From Puffinus mauretanicus (taxonomy: Eukaryota; Chordata; Aves; Procellariiformes; Procellariidae), in assembly GCA_023333565.1 (NCBI GenBank), contig JAJKFH010000209.1:1100001-1164000 (forward strand): DNA of 64,000 nucleotides, read 5' to 3'. Both the position numbers and the translations under genes were made by a program. Positions 40,201-51,750 of this stretch are shown here, piece by piece (the stretch's first letter is position 1; every line of letters starts with the position of its first letter). The notes under the pieces are model-generated. The model worked only from the letters and a program-made list of their open reading frames with translations. It ran no database searches and had not been told where the DNA came from.

Positions 40201-42891
40201 AAAGATATTCCTAAGAACCTATGACAAATATTAGTAAGGATCACGTCCGAAAAATATCTGCTGCTGAGACTGTAGTATGGGTACATGGAAAAGCTGCTGA
40301 ATCTTGTAAATGTTTAATTAAGATACTATGGGAATTGTTATAATATAACAATTTGAGAAATTGATTTTTAGAACAAGAAGGGAACAGATGGTCATGAACC
40401 AGTAGGCATGAAGTTGAGATAAATGAAGTGTCTTTCAAACTGTAAAAATTGTGCCAAGTTCCTCAAAGATCATGTCCTAAATTAACCTATCCTAATTATA
40501 ATATGAAAACTACACCTCCACTGCTGAAATCTCCCCCGACTACATTAATCCCCTTACCCACTGAACAGTGTAGTTAATGTTGAAAATGACAAAGCAAAAT
40601 GGTAATGAGAAAATTGTAATACCTAATCTGTGTGTAGAATGGGCAGTAGTTAGCTAATTTGAAGATATAAATAAGGACTTCTTTTGTAGTTTGGTGTGCT
40701 AGCTTTGTGGAGTCGCCACCTAGCACCCATCTCCACGCAGACATGAAATAAACACCTATCTCGGCTCTGTGTGTGAGATTGGCTCATTGCACACCGGGTA
40801 ACGAACCCCGCTTGAGGGACAAGAAGACTGCCCAAATCTTGTGAAGATTCCTTTATTGCAATCTATTACTTTCCCAGTGATTTTGGTTAAGCCATTTAAA
40901 ACTTCAAATAAGGGATATAAACAGCATTACTTCCCTGTAATAGTTAGTCATGATATCTCTAAACCGTAATATACGCTTCTTTTCAGATAGTTTAAAAGAC
41001 AGCCAGCAAAATGACATTTCAGCTTTTATTTACTAGGTCTACAATTACTCCTGAGATTAGTAAACTAGAAATAGGATATTTCTCCTAAAGTTAATTTATG
41101 CTGTGCTGAGCAACTTTCACTATAATTAATCTTACACCGAGAGGCTAATGCAATACACACAGATGCACTTCAGCCAAACGCAGTATCTGTGAGATGACAT
41201 ATATTTCCTTTGAGCAAAACGTTCCGGTCTCCCAGACCACGCTGCAGAAACTAGGTCTTATGGATCCACCTGCCTCTTCTGAACAAGGAGAGAAACCTTT
41301 TAAGAACAATGTGAAAGTCAAACAGTGGAAACACCTAGGGACAGACTTTTTTTTAACCTCTCTTCAGATTTGTTGAATGAACTCATAAGCCCTTTAAACA
41401 CACTAGAATTTTTACTTTTAAAAATTTATGCAAGGGACTATATTTAGCCCCTTTTGTTGCAGTAGTCTTCAAGAAAAAGACAAAACCAAAAAAACCCAAG
41501 GGCTAAATAGCTGACACCTGCACAGATGAATTATTCTAGTGTAGGTAATCCATAAACAGTGACATCTACAGCAGGACAGTGCATCCCAAAGGGCAGCCTT
41601 CACGCTTCGGTAAATAACCCTGGGCTGTATGCATAGCACATAGCCCAAAGAGCCTTCAGACCTACATACCTCTCCAATAGAAAACTATGGGAGGAAAAGG
41701 GGGAAATTACAATGTTTCCCTCAAGCTGTGTGGTGGTCTACATCCTAAATTCAGAACTATGGCTGCCATAGTCCCATTGTTCTACCTGGCCTTTCTTCTC
41801 CAAGTGTACACTATCACAATGAACGAGGTACACAGCTGAGCCCATCAGCCAAGTTGGTAGCACCTCTGTGGAAGTGCATTCAGGAAAGGGCAGATAATGC
41901 CAAAGAGGCAACAGCAAAATTAGAGGGGAAGGAGGTGCTCCGTGGTGGAGCAGCCATGCTCCTAAGGGGACTGCAGCCTGCACGGGACCCGTGTTAGGAG
42001 CACAGGGAAAGTGAGAAGGAGCAGCGGAGAGAAACCACTACGTGCTGACCCCAACCTCCCGTGTGGCTCATCCCCTTGCTGTAGGGGCTGATGGTGATAA
42101 CAAGGGGGTAAGGAGAGGGCTCTGGCACGGAAACTAGGAAGGGGCAGGACAGCTGTCTGAAGTGAAGCTTAGCCCGTTTAACCTCAAATGTCTAAATATT
42201 TGGGGGTTTTGTTTGTTTTTTTTTTTTTTTCCCCAATACCCAAATCACTAATTAATTATTTACCTTAACTGGCAACAAATTAACTTAAATTCCCCAAGTC
42301 AAGCCTGTTTTGCCAGTGACGGTAACCGGTGTGTGTTTTCCCTGACGCCTAGTTTTCTTACTCCGTTGGTTCCCAGCCCCCGCTCCCGACCGGGGTAGCG
42401 GCGGCGGGACGGGCGCCTGGCTGCCCGCAGGGGTCAGAGAGCGAGCCTGAGCAGAGACGGACTGCGGGTCCTGTCGGCAAGTGCAGGCGGCAAGTCAAGC
42501 CGGGACCTCCTGAAGCCCCACGGGCGTTGCTGCGGGCGTTAGGGAGCTGACCGCGCGCAGGGGCAGGACGGCAGCCCGGCTCCCGCCGCTACAGCGGGCG
42601 CAGCCTCCCTGAAGGCGGACGGGCCGCGGCCCGGGCGAGCCCCCTCCCCGCGGCGCCGCCGCGCCGGAGGCACAAGCGTTTTCCTGCCGCCCGCCCCGCA
42701 GCGGCCCGCGCGCCGCCGCCTCCCGCCCCGCCGAGGGAAGCGGGGGCGATACCGAGGGGATGGCGGCCCGCGGCAGACGTTACCTCCACCCACTCGGCCC
42801 CGGAGCCGCGCTCGGGCGGCTTCACCTGCAGCCGAGCGGACAGGCACTGCTGCAGCAGGGCCCGAGCCAGCGCCGGCCGCGCCGCCGCCAT
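33898..42891 (-). CDS. DTD2: DTD2, D-aminoacyl-tRNA deacylase 2 (ATD), complete
   Basis: Three exons on the minus strand: 42891-42784, 36290-36221 and 34223-33898, with GT-AG borders and matching phases (0, then 1). The 167-residue product compares with 168 in human. It starts [17 protein letters not shown] and ends THLIEF. Known function: homodimeric trans-editing enzyme with the DTD fold that hydrolyses mischarged aminoacyl-tRNA, notably L-Ala on tRNA-Thr, as well as D-aminoacyl-tRNA. The two family signatures are visible: [13 protein letters not shown], where DTD1 has its SQ-x-T motif, and [13 protein letters not shown], where DTD1 has NxGPVT. The start is set by the fit to the family N-terminus (ARALLQQCL). 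The gene is transcribed away from a CpG island. It shares the HEATR5A strand and is divergent from NUBPL. Confidence 0.97.
34224..36220 (-). other. DTD2 intron 2
   Basis: About 2 kb with no recognised element. A 142-codon plus-strand open frame at 35,075-35,503 is antisense to the gene, has no family resemblance and is not called. Confidence 0.7.
36221..36290 (-). CDS. DTD2: DTD2 exon 2 (70 bp)
   Basis: Acceptor TCTTTTGTAG, donor AAAATTG|GTATGT. Encodes [19 protein letters not shown] to VPKI plus one base. This is the conserved beta-strand segment corresponding to human QRGLVIYVCFFKGA. Confidence 0.97.
36811..36846. repeat. 18-bp tandem duplication
   Basis: ATTTAAATATGATGACCA at 36811-36828 is followed at once by ATTTAAATATGAAGACCA, with one mismatch. 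Confidence 0.9.
36856..36894. repeat. 19-bp tandem duplication
   Basis: AAGTTGTTCAGAATATTAT at 36856-36874 recurs with one mismatch at 36876-36894, only 10 bp after a separate 18-bp duplication. Confidence 0.9.
38370..38489. repeat. Alternating TTCAAC / GTTGAA cluster
   Basis: TTCAAC occurs at 38370, 38396, 38426, 38462 and 38484. Its complement GTTGAA occurs at 38385, 38411 and 38449, in strict alternation up to the last two sites. Several neighbouring pairs can form short hairpins. Confidence 0.85.
40441..40825 (+). mobile_element. Probable solo LTR of an endogenous retroelement
   Basis: Architecture is LTR-like: TG at the left end, a TATA-like GATATAAATAAGG near 40,664, AATAAA near 40,747, then GGCTCTGTGTGTGAGATTGG and a GC-rich tail ending near the GGTAACGAACCCC run. 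No flanking coding region or primer-binding site was confirmed, and the borders and terminal repeats are uncertain. It lies opposite in strand to DTD2. Confidence 0.45.
41997..42042 (+). repeat. 46-bp dispersed repeat, copy 1
   Basis: GGAGCACAGGGAAAGTGAGA and the following 26 nt match 45,855-45,900 at 40 of 46 positions without gaps. It lies just upstream of the DTD2 CpG island. Confidence 0.8.
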
Positions 42892-43180
42892 AGCGAGCTC
42901 CGCACGGCGTGAGGGCGGGGCGGGCGTGCGCCGTGCTTGGCCCGGTCCCTGCCGCCCGGTAACGCCTTTTTCCGCCGGCGCAGGCGGCTCGCATCGGTGC
43001 CCGATGGGGCCAGGCACCCCATCCCCGGCTGAGAAGCAGCCTCCGCCCCCGGCAGCCCACGGGCCCCGGGCTGCGGTGGCAGGCAGCTGGCGGGGCGGGG
43101 AGCGAGGCGCCGCCATCTGCGGGGGAATAACGGGCGCGGCAAAGCGGGCCTGGCGCCGGCGGGGAGTCTGACCGTGGGGC
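42370..43180. promoter_or_regulatory. CpG-island promoter of DTD2
   Basis: A GC- and CpG-dense island covering DTD2 exon 1. The transcription start site cannot be fixed. The reading frame of DTD2 stays open upstream of the chosen ATG to 43,209. Confidence 0.85.
42784..42891 (-). CDS. DTD2: DTD2 exon 1 (first 36 codons)
   Basis: ATG at 42891, donor GTGGAG|GTAACG. Encodes [20 protein letters not shown] to GAEWVE. It matches the human N-terminal pattern [16 protein letters not shown]. Confidence 0.95.
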
Positions 43181-45854
43181 TGCAGGGCGGCAACGACTTT
43201 ACTCCGCAAATATTTAAAAGCGGCTTACTTGACATGCCAGCGATAAAGTCCTTGCTAAAAATGCAAGAGAAAATCAGCAAATACTATATATCTTTTGCAG
43301 AAGGTAAAGCAGGGCTTGTGATCTGGCAGTGACCTCTAAGGAGGGGACAGGCAGTGAGGACACAAGCTTCAGAATGGAATAAACAAAGCATTTTTGCAGC
43401 TCAACTTACCGATGCCCTACAGTTAGCAAGGGGCGGGTTTTTGTTTCTTTTTTGATGAGAAATGAAAAAACTGCTTGTCTTGGGGAAGTGGGGAAGTGTT
43501 GCATGCTTGGGGTAAGAATAGTGTGCGGTGTAGTTTCTGTATGGAAATGAAAGACAATTATTCATCAATATTGTTTGTCACTTCTTTAAAAACAAGTAAT
43601 TTTTGTGTTTCAGGTGACTGAGGTGAACCTATCAAGTCGGAGCATTCCTCTTCAACGATATTGCTTTGGAGCAGAGGGAACGGAGAAGAATGCAGTTGAA
43701 AGGATCTGGATAGCTAGGGATCAAAATCATGATCTGGGAAAAAAGTGCATAGTTCTAAGATGAGCTTCCATACCTAATGGGAGAAGTTAAAGTATTGCAA
43801 CTGCTTCTTTTTTTATCTTTCAGGTTTTTGGCTACATACTCTAATATTGATCGCACAGCTCCTAAATTAGAAGGGTTGTGCTTTCCTCCTGTCCATTAAT
43901 TCTGACAGATACAAGTTTTGAATAACATTGGCAGCGAAGTCAGGATAGAGCAATGCAGAATTCGGTCTCTCTCAGAATTCATTCTAAGACTGAAGACTTT
44001 ATTTTTACAACTATGTTTAAAAAAAAAAAAGCAGCATGGGTAAGAAGCTACATTTTATTACCTGGCCTCAATCACAGAATAAGATTACTGAAGTTCTGTT
44101 GTACAGCAAAGAGCAATATGCACTCATTAATAGCCAGTATTACACATAGGGATACATTTGGCTTCTCTCTGTTATTTTAAAATAACATTCTCTTGCGTGA
44201 GTGTTCAGTGAGGTTGCTCTTCCGAAAGCAAACCTTTGTGAAAGAAGAGGAAATAGCACTAGGTGGTTAGTGCATAAACTAGCTCATTTTTGCTGTAGGG
44301 TATGGTTAAGTATGAGCTGTTTTTATTTAAACTTAACTAATTTTATTTAAAATACCTTCTGTTCATTTACTCTAAAGCTGTATCCCCAGACTCATTAAGA
44401 AGAGTTTAATGAGGTAGAAATCCATTTAAAGTGAGGGTTTTTCAATATGTATATTTGTGATATAAATTGATTGTTAAGGAAAATGGATTATACTACAGTC
44501 TGAGCAAATTATGTAAGCATATTATAAAGGGATATTAATATACAAGGATATTGATTGTTCTTTGTTGCACTACCATTATTTACACCAAGATTTGATGTAG
44601 AATGTTTACTCGTGCAAGTTTCAACACAAATGCCTGCGAAACAATGTATAGCAAAATTAGCATGACATCATTGTTTATTTATGGATTCTTGGTGTAATTA
44701 TGTCATATTTTCCTTGGGAAGCCAAATTAATTTTGTTGTAATGCGTCTTGCATTTCTTGAATCTTATTGGGGCATAGTTAGGTTAAGGGCCTCTCTTTGT
44801 ATGCCAAAGAATGATAGTAAATTTGTTGGTTAAATTTTAGATGAGAGTTTGGGTTTGATTGTGGTTTTTGTATAGGAAAGAACCTCCTGACATCCAAAGA
44901 ATATATCCATGCATAAAATATATTGATATTTTTATCAGTTATTATATAAAGACATTTTGCTGCATGTTTTGGCTTTGACAACTGTCCCAGAATATATCTT
45001 GTACCCTCTCTGCTTGCTGTCCCTAGAGCAGAGAGTAGGTATTTTGAGACTGGTATCCAGAAGACATTTCTGGTTATTTTCACATCAGTTCTCTTTCAGA
45101 GGGGCAGATGGCAGTATTAACCATTTCTCACAAATTTCAGTGGACATGTGTTTTTCCTTACCCTTTGTGTGAATGGTCATGCATATTTCATGTAAGTTTA
45201 ATGGAATGAATCCTTTTGTGAAGAGGGGGATGGGTGCTGGGAGCTCTGCCTGTGTGGGTACTTGGCTTTCTCCTGTTTACCAGAAGATGAAATACTAGAG
45301 ATCTTTCAGGACCAAAATGATCTCAAGTGGTCTTGAATTCTTCCCTAAGGATGATTTTTTTGTTAGTAATAAGTTTGGCATTGCATACCATTTGACAGGG
45401 GCAGTAGTTGACTGGAACTTTGAAGGGCCAAGATCCATCTTAGATGTTACTCCTCTGTCTGCGGTGTCTGAAACCATGATCAAAGGTCTTTCAAGCAGCT
45501 ATCACATCAACAGAATGCCCTAGGTAGTCATCTGTTTGAAGAGAAACTATACAAAGCACTTACATAGCAAAGATACAAAATAGGTTGCTGGTAAGGGTTA
45601 TATCTTGGTAGAACTACCTTTTGTGGGACAGACGTAGCTGAAAGGCTGCAGAGTTGTCAAGGGAAGAATTAGATTTAAACATTTTATTTTCTCCATTGTA
45701 CAGTGTAGAACTCTCTCTTCCCACACATACAGAGACTAAAAAAAAAAAAAGGAAAGAAGACAAGTAGCAGGGCACATATAAGAAAAGGAAAAGTCCTTAG
45801 TTAAATCACTTAGAAACATTTAGCAAAGAATCACAGGTGGATGCCACTACTGCT

Positions 45855-45900
45855 GGAGCACAGGGAAAGTGAGATGAAGCAGCAGAGAGAAACTGTTACG
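45855..45900 (+). repeat. 46-bp dispersed repeat, copy 2
   Basis: Partner of 41,997-42,042, in the same orientation, with six mismatches over 46 nt. Confidence 0.8.
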
Positions 45901-48900
45901 CATCCTGTGATTTGAGCAGTTGATTTTATGCGTGTTTAAAGTACACAGCAAAAATCAAATGAAGTATTAAAAATAGATTAGTGTTTTGTTTAGTCCTTCA
46001 TACAACTACAAAACAGATACTGAAAAGTGTTAAATTAGAGTAATCAGAAGTTAATTAAATTTCTGAACAAAATAACAGCTTCAGTGTGAAGGCTGTGTCA
46101 GGTACAATTACAGCTTTTCTAAGTGAGAAGCAGAAATTTGGCTCTATTGGAAAGAAAGGTAGCCAGATAAAGACACGCAATCTGCTTGCTTACCGTGATT
46201 GCCTAAAGGAAATAAGAACACTATTAATCACAGTTTCTTTCTCTACAGGTGTCAGGCATGTTCATTTGCCTGTGACATTTAACTACAGTATTTTTTCCCT
46301 GCTTGGGTGTCTCCTGTGCCAAACCTTTGTCCGCATGATTGACAGACATTAATGTTAAAAGGACCTCTGTGTCCTGCTCCAATGAAATCAACAGAGCGGT
46401 GGGAGTATACAGTATGTACCATAGGGTCTCATTGTAACACCTCATACTGGTTAGAAGCAATACAATTTTTTTTTCACAGAACCGAGCTGATCTAACAAGC
46501 TACAGTCCTGGGCCTTTCTTGTGTAGAGCCAACCTTGAGTTTCAACACAACACTCTCAATTGTGGAATTCAGAGGCGGGTTGTACAGAGCCACCAAACTG
46601 ACTCCAGAAGGAGTCCCTCAAAGGTCAGCAGTTTTTGCCTCTGGTTTAGGAATGGTAGTACCAGATCCAGGCCGATCCCTGCAGGCATATTCAGATGTCT
46701 TTGTACTTGCTTCCCCAGTCTCCTGAGTTTGGGATCTGGGTTCTACACAGCAGGAGCGGATGGAAACAACCTGGATGTAGGACAGTAACTAAAGCAGTGG
46801 TGAGGGAAAAAGCACCCATCCAGTTATAAAAGGCTAACCTTGTGGTCACAGGGTCTGGAGCAAACAGGGAGGAGAAGAGTGCTGAATGAAAGTCTGCAGC
46901 TGTACAGGCTGTTTGCCATCCCTGAGCAAGCTCGGTATACCCACTCAGGCCAGCTTTGATCAGTGAAACTCAACTTCAGCTTCTTGTGCTCCATATGGAG
47001 CTGCTGACTGCACATCTGCGCGGAGCCTGGCACTGGCCTGGTAGTGTGGTAGGTGGCGGTTCTGCTTTGCTTCAAGCCATTGAGCTAACCCGTGCCTGAC
47101 TGATCCAGGTGGGTGTTGCGAACGGGGTTCCTCCGAATGGAGGAGGTGTGCAGACCGGGCCCCATTGCAGGCACTGTGGAACACAAGTCCTATGTCCTAC
47201 ATTCGGGGTTGATTTGGTGCAGACCCAGGGTGACTCCACCAAGTGTTTGTGCCGTGCTCCACAGCCCCTGTATAATTGGTCCCTGTTATGCTGGATACTG
47301 TCCTCTACCCCTGCCATGTAAAGGAATTAAAATCTTTCTCCTCCCCAGGTATTGCCGCATCACTGTTCTCTTCACCTCACAAACACTTTTGCAATAGCAG
47401 TTAGTACTAGAGAGGTGGTTTTTTGTTAGTTAATCCCATTTTTTTTCATTTTCAGTGAGAAATTTTGATGGTAATGTGAGGATGTTGCTATAGACAAAAA
47501 TGCATCAATATCTTTTAGGAACTGGAACTTGAGTTTCCATGTTTTCAATAGATGCCATATGTAAAATTATCAGAGTATTGGCATAACGCCTCATGTTATT
47601 ATTAAAAATGTACATGGATTGAGATGTGGCTCTTTCTGCTCCTTTCACAAACAGTATGAAAAGTCATATTTTATTCTCTGTGTACCTGGAGGACTCCTTG
47701 CCTCCAGTTACTGTTGAGCGTGCCAGCATACTCGGGCTACATGTCATTTTTTTGCATTTATACGGATGACTTTCAAAATAAAACTCTTACCACAGCTTCA
47801 GGCCAGAAGCTTTCTCCTTGAGCCACAGCTCCTATCATTTTTCCCCCTCAGGCATACTGATCCTTAGCTAGTCAGGAAAGCATGCACACAAATCATAGGT
47901 CATTAGGAAATTCTCTGAATAGCAAACCTCTGAAGTCATCCCAAGTGCGATTTGCCATGCATCATGATAAAACTGGGTAAGTCTGAGGAGGCACTAATTA
48001 TATGCTTGGTCTGTCATTTATCAGTTGTTGGAGCTGCTGTTCTCAGAACACAGCAACCTCTTTCGCAGCATAGTTCAACAAGATTGCCAGAGCTCAATGA
48101 GCCAAGCAGGGCTGACAAATTTTGGTATTTTATTCCCTTCGATGTAAGAACATTGCATTACAACAGAAATGGGTATCTCGCTTTGCCATAGCACAGCATC
48201 GTATACAGATACAGTAATGTTGATCTATGGCCTTTTCTTACAATTATATTTTCGGAACTCGTTCCCCTTAGAACAAACGGCAACTCTAGGACTTTCATTT
48301 ACCATCAGCCTTTAGTTTTTGATGGTTTATTTCAGTTAATACAATAGTCTATATATAATCCTTTCATGATTTTAACAAACATAAATAGAAGGTGATCTTG
48401 TTTCCCCTCAGGTCTTGTTGGAAAACAAGCAGATGTTTAATGCAGTGAGCTAAATAATAGAAGACTGTAAATTCTAATGAATATTCATGGAGTCAAATAA
48501 TATAGTAGACCACGTGTCAACAAATAATGTGGCTTCCTGCTACGACTTCCAGTGTGGCTTAACATGTTTCAAAGAGCTTCCAGTGTCAAGAATTGTTTTT
48601 TAATATTTAATTTTCCCACTGTCTTAAAGCACGGGTTTTGTAATGCATGTTTCTGAACTCATTTGGGGTGATATTTTTATTACTTTATTATCTGATACCT
48701 CAGAAGCACTGCAATGATGAAAAGGAGATTTTTCACATAATCTTTGATTGTTTTTTTTTTTAAGCTGCCGAAGGGTCGCAGTTTCTTTCTTTTACAATAG
48801 ATGCTAAATAGCTGCTACAGAGCAGAAGTAAAACACTTTTTCTTCAATATTTGATGTTCTGACAGAATAGAAAAATGGTATTTGGTATAACTTTTTCTTA

Positions 48901-50861
48901 AAGAGCTTTTTATTTCATAGATAATTCTTGGAACTGCTGGAGGCTTATATTTTTATGAATAACTGGTTAAAACAATTACTCTGTAACTTGGGATATTTTA
49001 ATATCAATTACAGACATTTAATCTTTCCCTGGGTACTCTGTTGCCCATAGGACAAAAAATAATTGTGTCTTCATAGTGACAGTCTGAGTGAGGGCCACAT
49101 CCAGATTAAAATTCATTTTGGTGCCCACAAATAAATTCCAGCACAAATATGAGGTGTTTTAGCTCCTGTTATAGAAAACACAGATCTAAGTAATGCACTC
49201 TTAGAGAATGACTCAGCTTACCTTCATGTGAACCTCTAGGCTACATCTGTACTACGAAGTTAATCAATTGCAGGAAATATTCTTGGACGCTGCAACTCAC
49301 CTTTACTTTTAACGGTTCCTGACATACTTTTGGCCAGGGCTCACTCACTACCAAAAAAATTCTGGTCCTGGTTCAGCAGTTAAGATGGGCCAAGCCTGTT
49401 CTCAAGAGATGGATTGCATGACACCACCCTGCTTTGCAAACCTCCTTTCTCTAACGACTTTCCTAAGTCCTAAGTGTGAGCTAATCAGCCAAGTGCTGAA
49501 TTCAACAATCACTTAGTGTCAAAAAAATTTTGTATTTTCTATCAATAGTCCCTCTATTTCCTGCAATACTGTTAATTTCCTCATGTCAAAGTTTGATTAA
49601 ATCGGTATTTTAAAAGGTACAGTGCAGTCTTTTAATGGCAGTAGTTAGAAGAATGCAAATTACATTTATTTCTGTGATAGAGTTGGTTTTTAGAGCTTAG
49701 TTTCAAGATCCATAGGCCACGAGCTTTCATGAAGAATTCTCTAGAAAACGACCATCCTCTGAACCAATGACAATGAGAAACCTAGTTACTTCATTGTAGG
49801 GAGCCATGAACCCAGTCCCTCTTCTCTTCATGCCCAGGGAGCTGGGATGGAAAAGAAAGCAAAGATAAATTCTCTGAATCAAGAGGAACTTGCTGAGCTT
49901 CTTGTAAAAGTTAAACCTCAAAGGTGCTCTGCTTTTGGCTGTTCTTTCCTTGGTCTAAGCTTCCCATAAAGGAGAAAATAGGCAAGTTATAAACATGCCT
50001 ATCTTCACTCTCTGTGCTAGGAACATCACTTGGCTCTATTCTGCCTATAGCAGCCTGCTGTTTGACATTAGAGGACGTTAGCATAATTAAAAATCTGAGG
50101 CACTGAGTCTCTCTTTTTTTGGGGGGTAAATCAGTAATCGTAACACTTCAGCATAGGAGAATAGAAATCAGGAACTCCAGATTATATTCCTGGATCTGCC
50201 TCTGGCTCAACATAAAACCCTAAAGAAGAGTTACTTTCCTTCACGATTGAGGATTAACCAGAGGATTGCATCCAAGAATCAGCCAATCTGGCTCCACAGT
50301 GGTGGAGTGCCTCACAGTTTTACATGATAGTGCTTCAAACAGGGTGTGCAGACACAATTGTGTAAGTGGTCCGTATACACCCAAAGTGCATTGGTGCCCT
50401 TCGGAAATATCTTGCCCTGCTAGGCATACGGGGAATTACAAGTATTGAATGGCCACGGAGCAAAACTGAATTGGTCTGGAACATGAACCCGATTTTAAAA
50501 ATAATTACTAAACACCAAAACCACTAAAAGTTGATGTAATGTCTCAGTCAGCCTCATTGGTCAAATAAGATTAATTTGCTATACGGAACTCATTTAGGCT
50601 CAAGGTTCTGGTGTTAACAAAAATGGTTTCTGTAAAGCATAAGCTCATTACTGAGAAAAATGAATGAAGAGCATAATTAAAATTATTTCAGAAACTGAAA
50701 CTGTGACTGAATGCCATTATGACTCAGACCAGTGGTGTCAAAAGGTTTACTGAAGCTTTTAGGATAGTGACCATCTTTTTTATTCTGTATTTGTACAATG
50801 TCTAATACAATAGGGCTCTTTTTGCCCCGGGACTCTTACAATTGCAATTGATCTCCATTAG

Positions 50862-50906
50862 TGAAAAAAAAAAAAGAAAAAGAAAGAAAAGAAAAAGGAA
50901 AGAAAA
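50862..50906 (+). repeat. A/G-only purine tract
   Basis: A 45-nt run made almost only of A and G, in AAAG and AAAAG steps. It is a simple-sequence repeat. Confidence 0.85.
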
Positions 50907-51734
50907 TGCCAGTCTTCCTTCAATGTTTGTAAAATATATGGCAAAGATTAGGAATACTTTAAAAAAAAATCAAAACCTTTGTTTTTCTCTTTTCTTCAAG
51001 TATGGAAATACTGTTAATTGGAGTTAATTCCATTCATGCAAGGAGTATCTATATATCAGGTACCTAAGAAAAATTATGTGGCTTTGTTACTGAAGGGCAT
51101 ATTCAACAAAATAAATCTCTTCATTTTCTGCACCACTTGCTTAAGGCTGGAAAAATTGCTGTAATATCAGCTGCATCTTCACTGTGATGTGACTGTTACT
51201 ATAGTAAGCAATATTAACCTGAAGAACTTGATGACTGACTTCAGAAGAATCTAGCGATAATTTAAATAAGGTTTTCATCTCTTCTTGACTGTGAAGGACT
51301 GCACTGATTAAAATGTCCACAGGAAAGCAATATACAAACTAAATTGGGCTCAATTCTGCCAGACCTTCTTCCTCATTTAGCAAAACAGAATTAAAGGAGA
51401 CAACTTAATTTCTTTCTCAGTTTAAGGTTTGGCAAAGCATTCACATAGGATGAGGCTGCTTTTGTGGTCTTATATTTATTGAAAATATTAATACATATGA
51501 TCAAGAAAAATGAATACATTATTACTGTTTCTTATGTGTTTTCATTGTGCTTGTTAAGATGTTGCAGTTTCAAGTATTGCCATATATAATGAACAAAGAT
51601 TTCTTCTTAAATAAGGTAATATTCCTTATGAAAACACAGGTAAACCTCACTTGTTCTGTATGGATATTTGAAATCAGAATCTGTTAAAATCCCTTGGGCC
51701 AAATTTACTTTGCAACGAGTGGGCATAACTGCCC

Positions 51735-51750
51735 TGACGTCAGTGACGTC
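51735..51750. promoter_or_regulatory. Paired CRE motifs
   Basis: The palindrome TGACGTCA at 51735-51742 is followed after one base by TGACGTC at 51744-51750. A third TGACGTC is at 52011-52017, and a CACGTG E-box is at 51963-51968. These are known CREB/ATF and bHLH binding cores; a function here is inferred only. Confidence 0.4.

Larger units (their letters stand above)
36291..42783 (-). other. DTD2 intron 1 (6.5 kb)
   Basis: Contains two pairs of 18-19 bp tandem duplications near 36,811-36,894, an alternating inverted-repeat cluster at 38,370-38,489 and a probable solo LTR at 40,441-40,825. No coding exon is supported. Confidence 0.7.
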
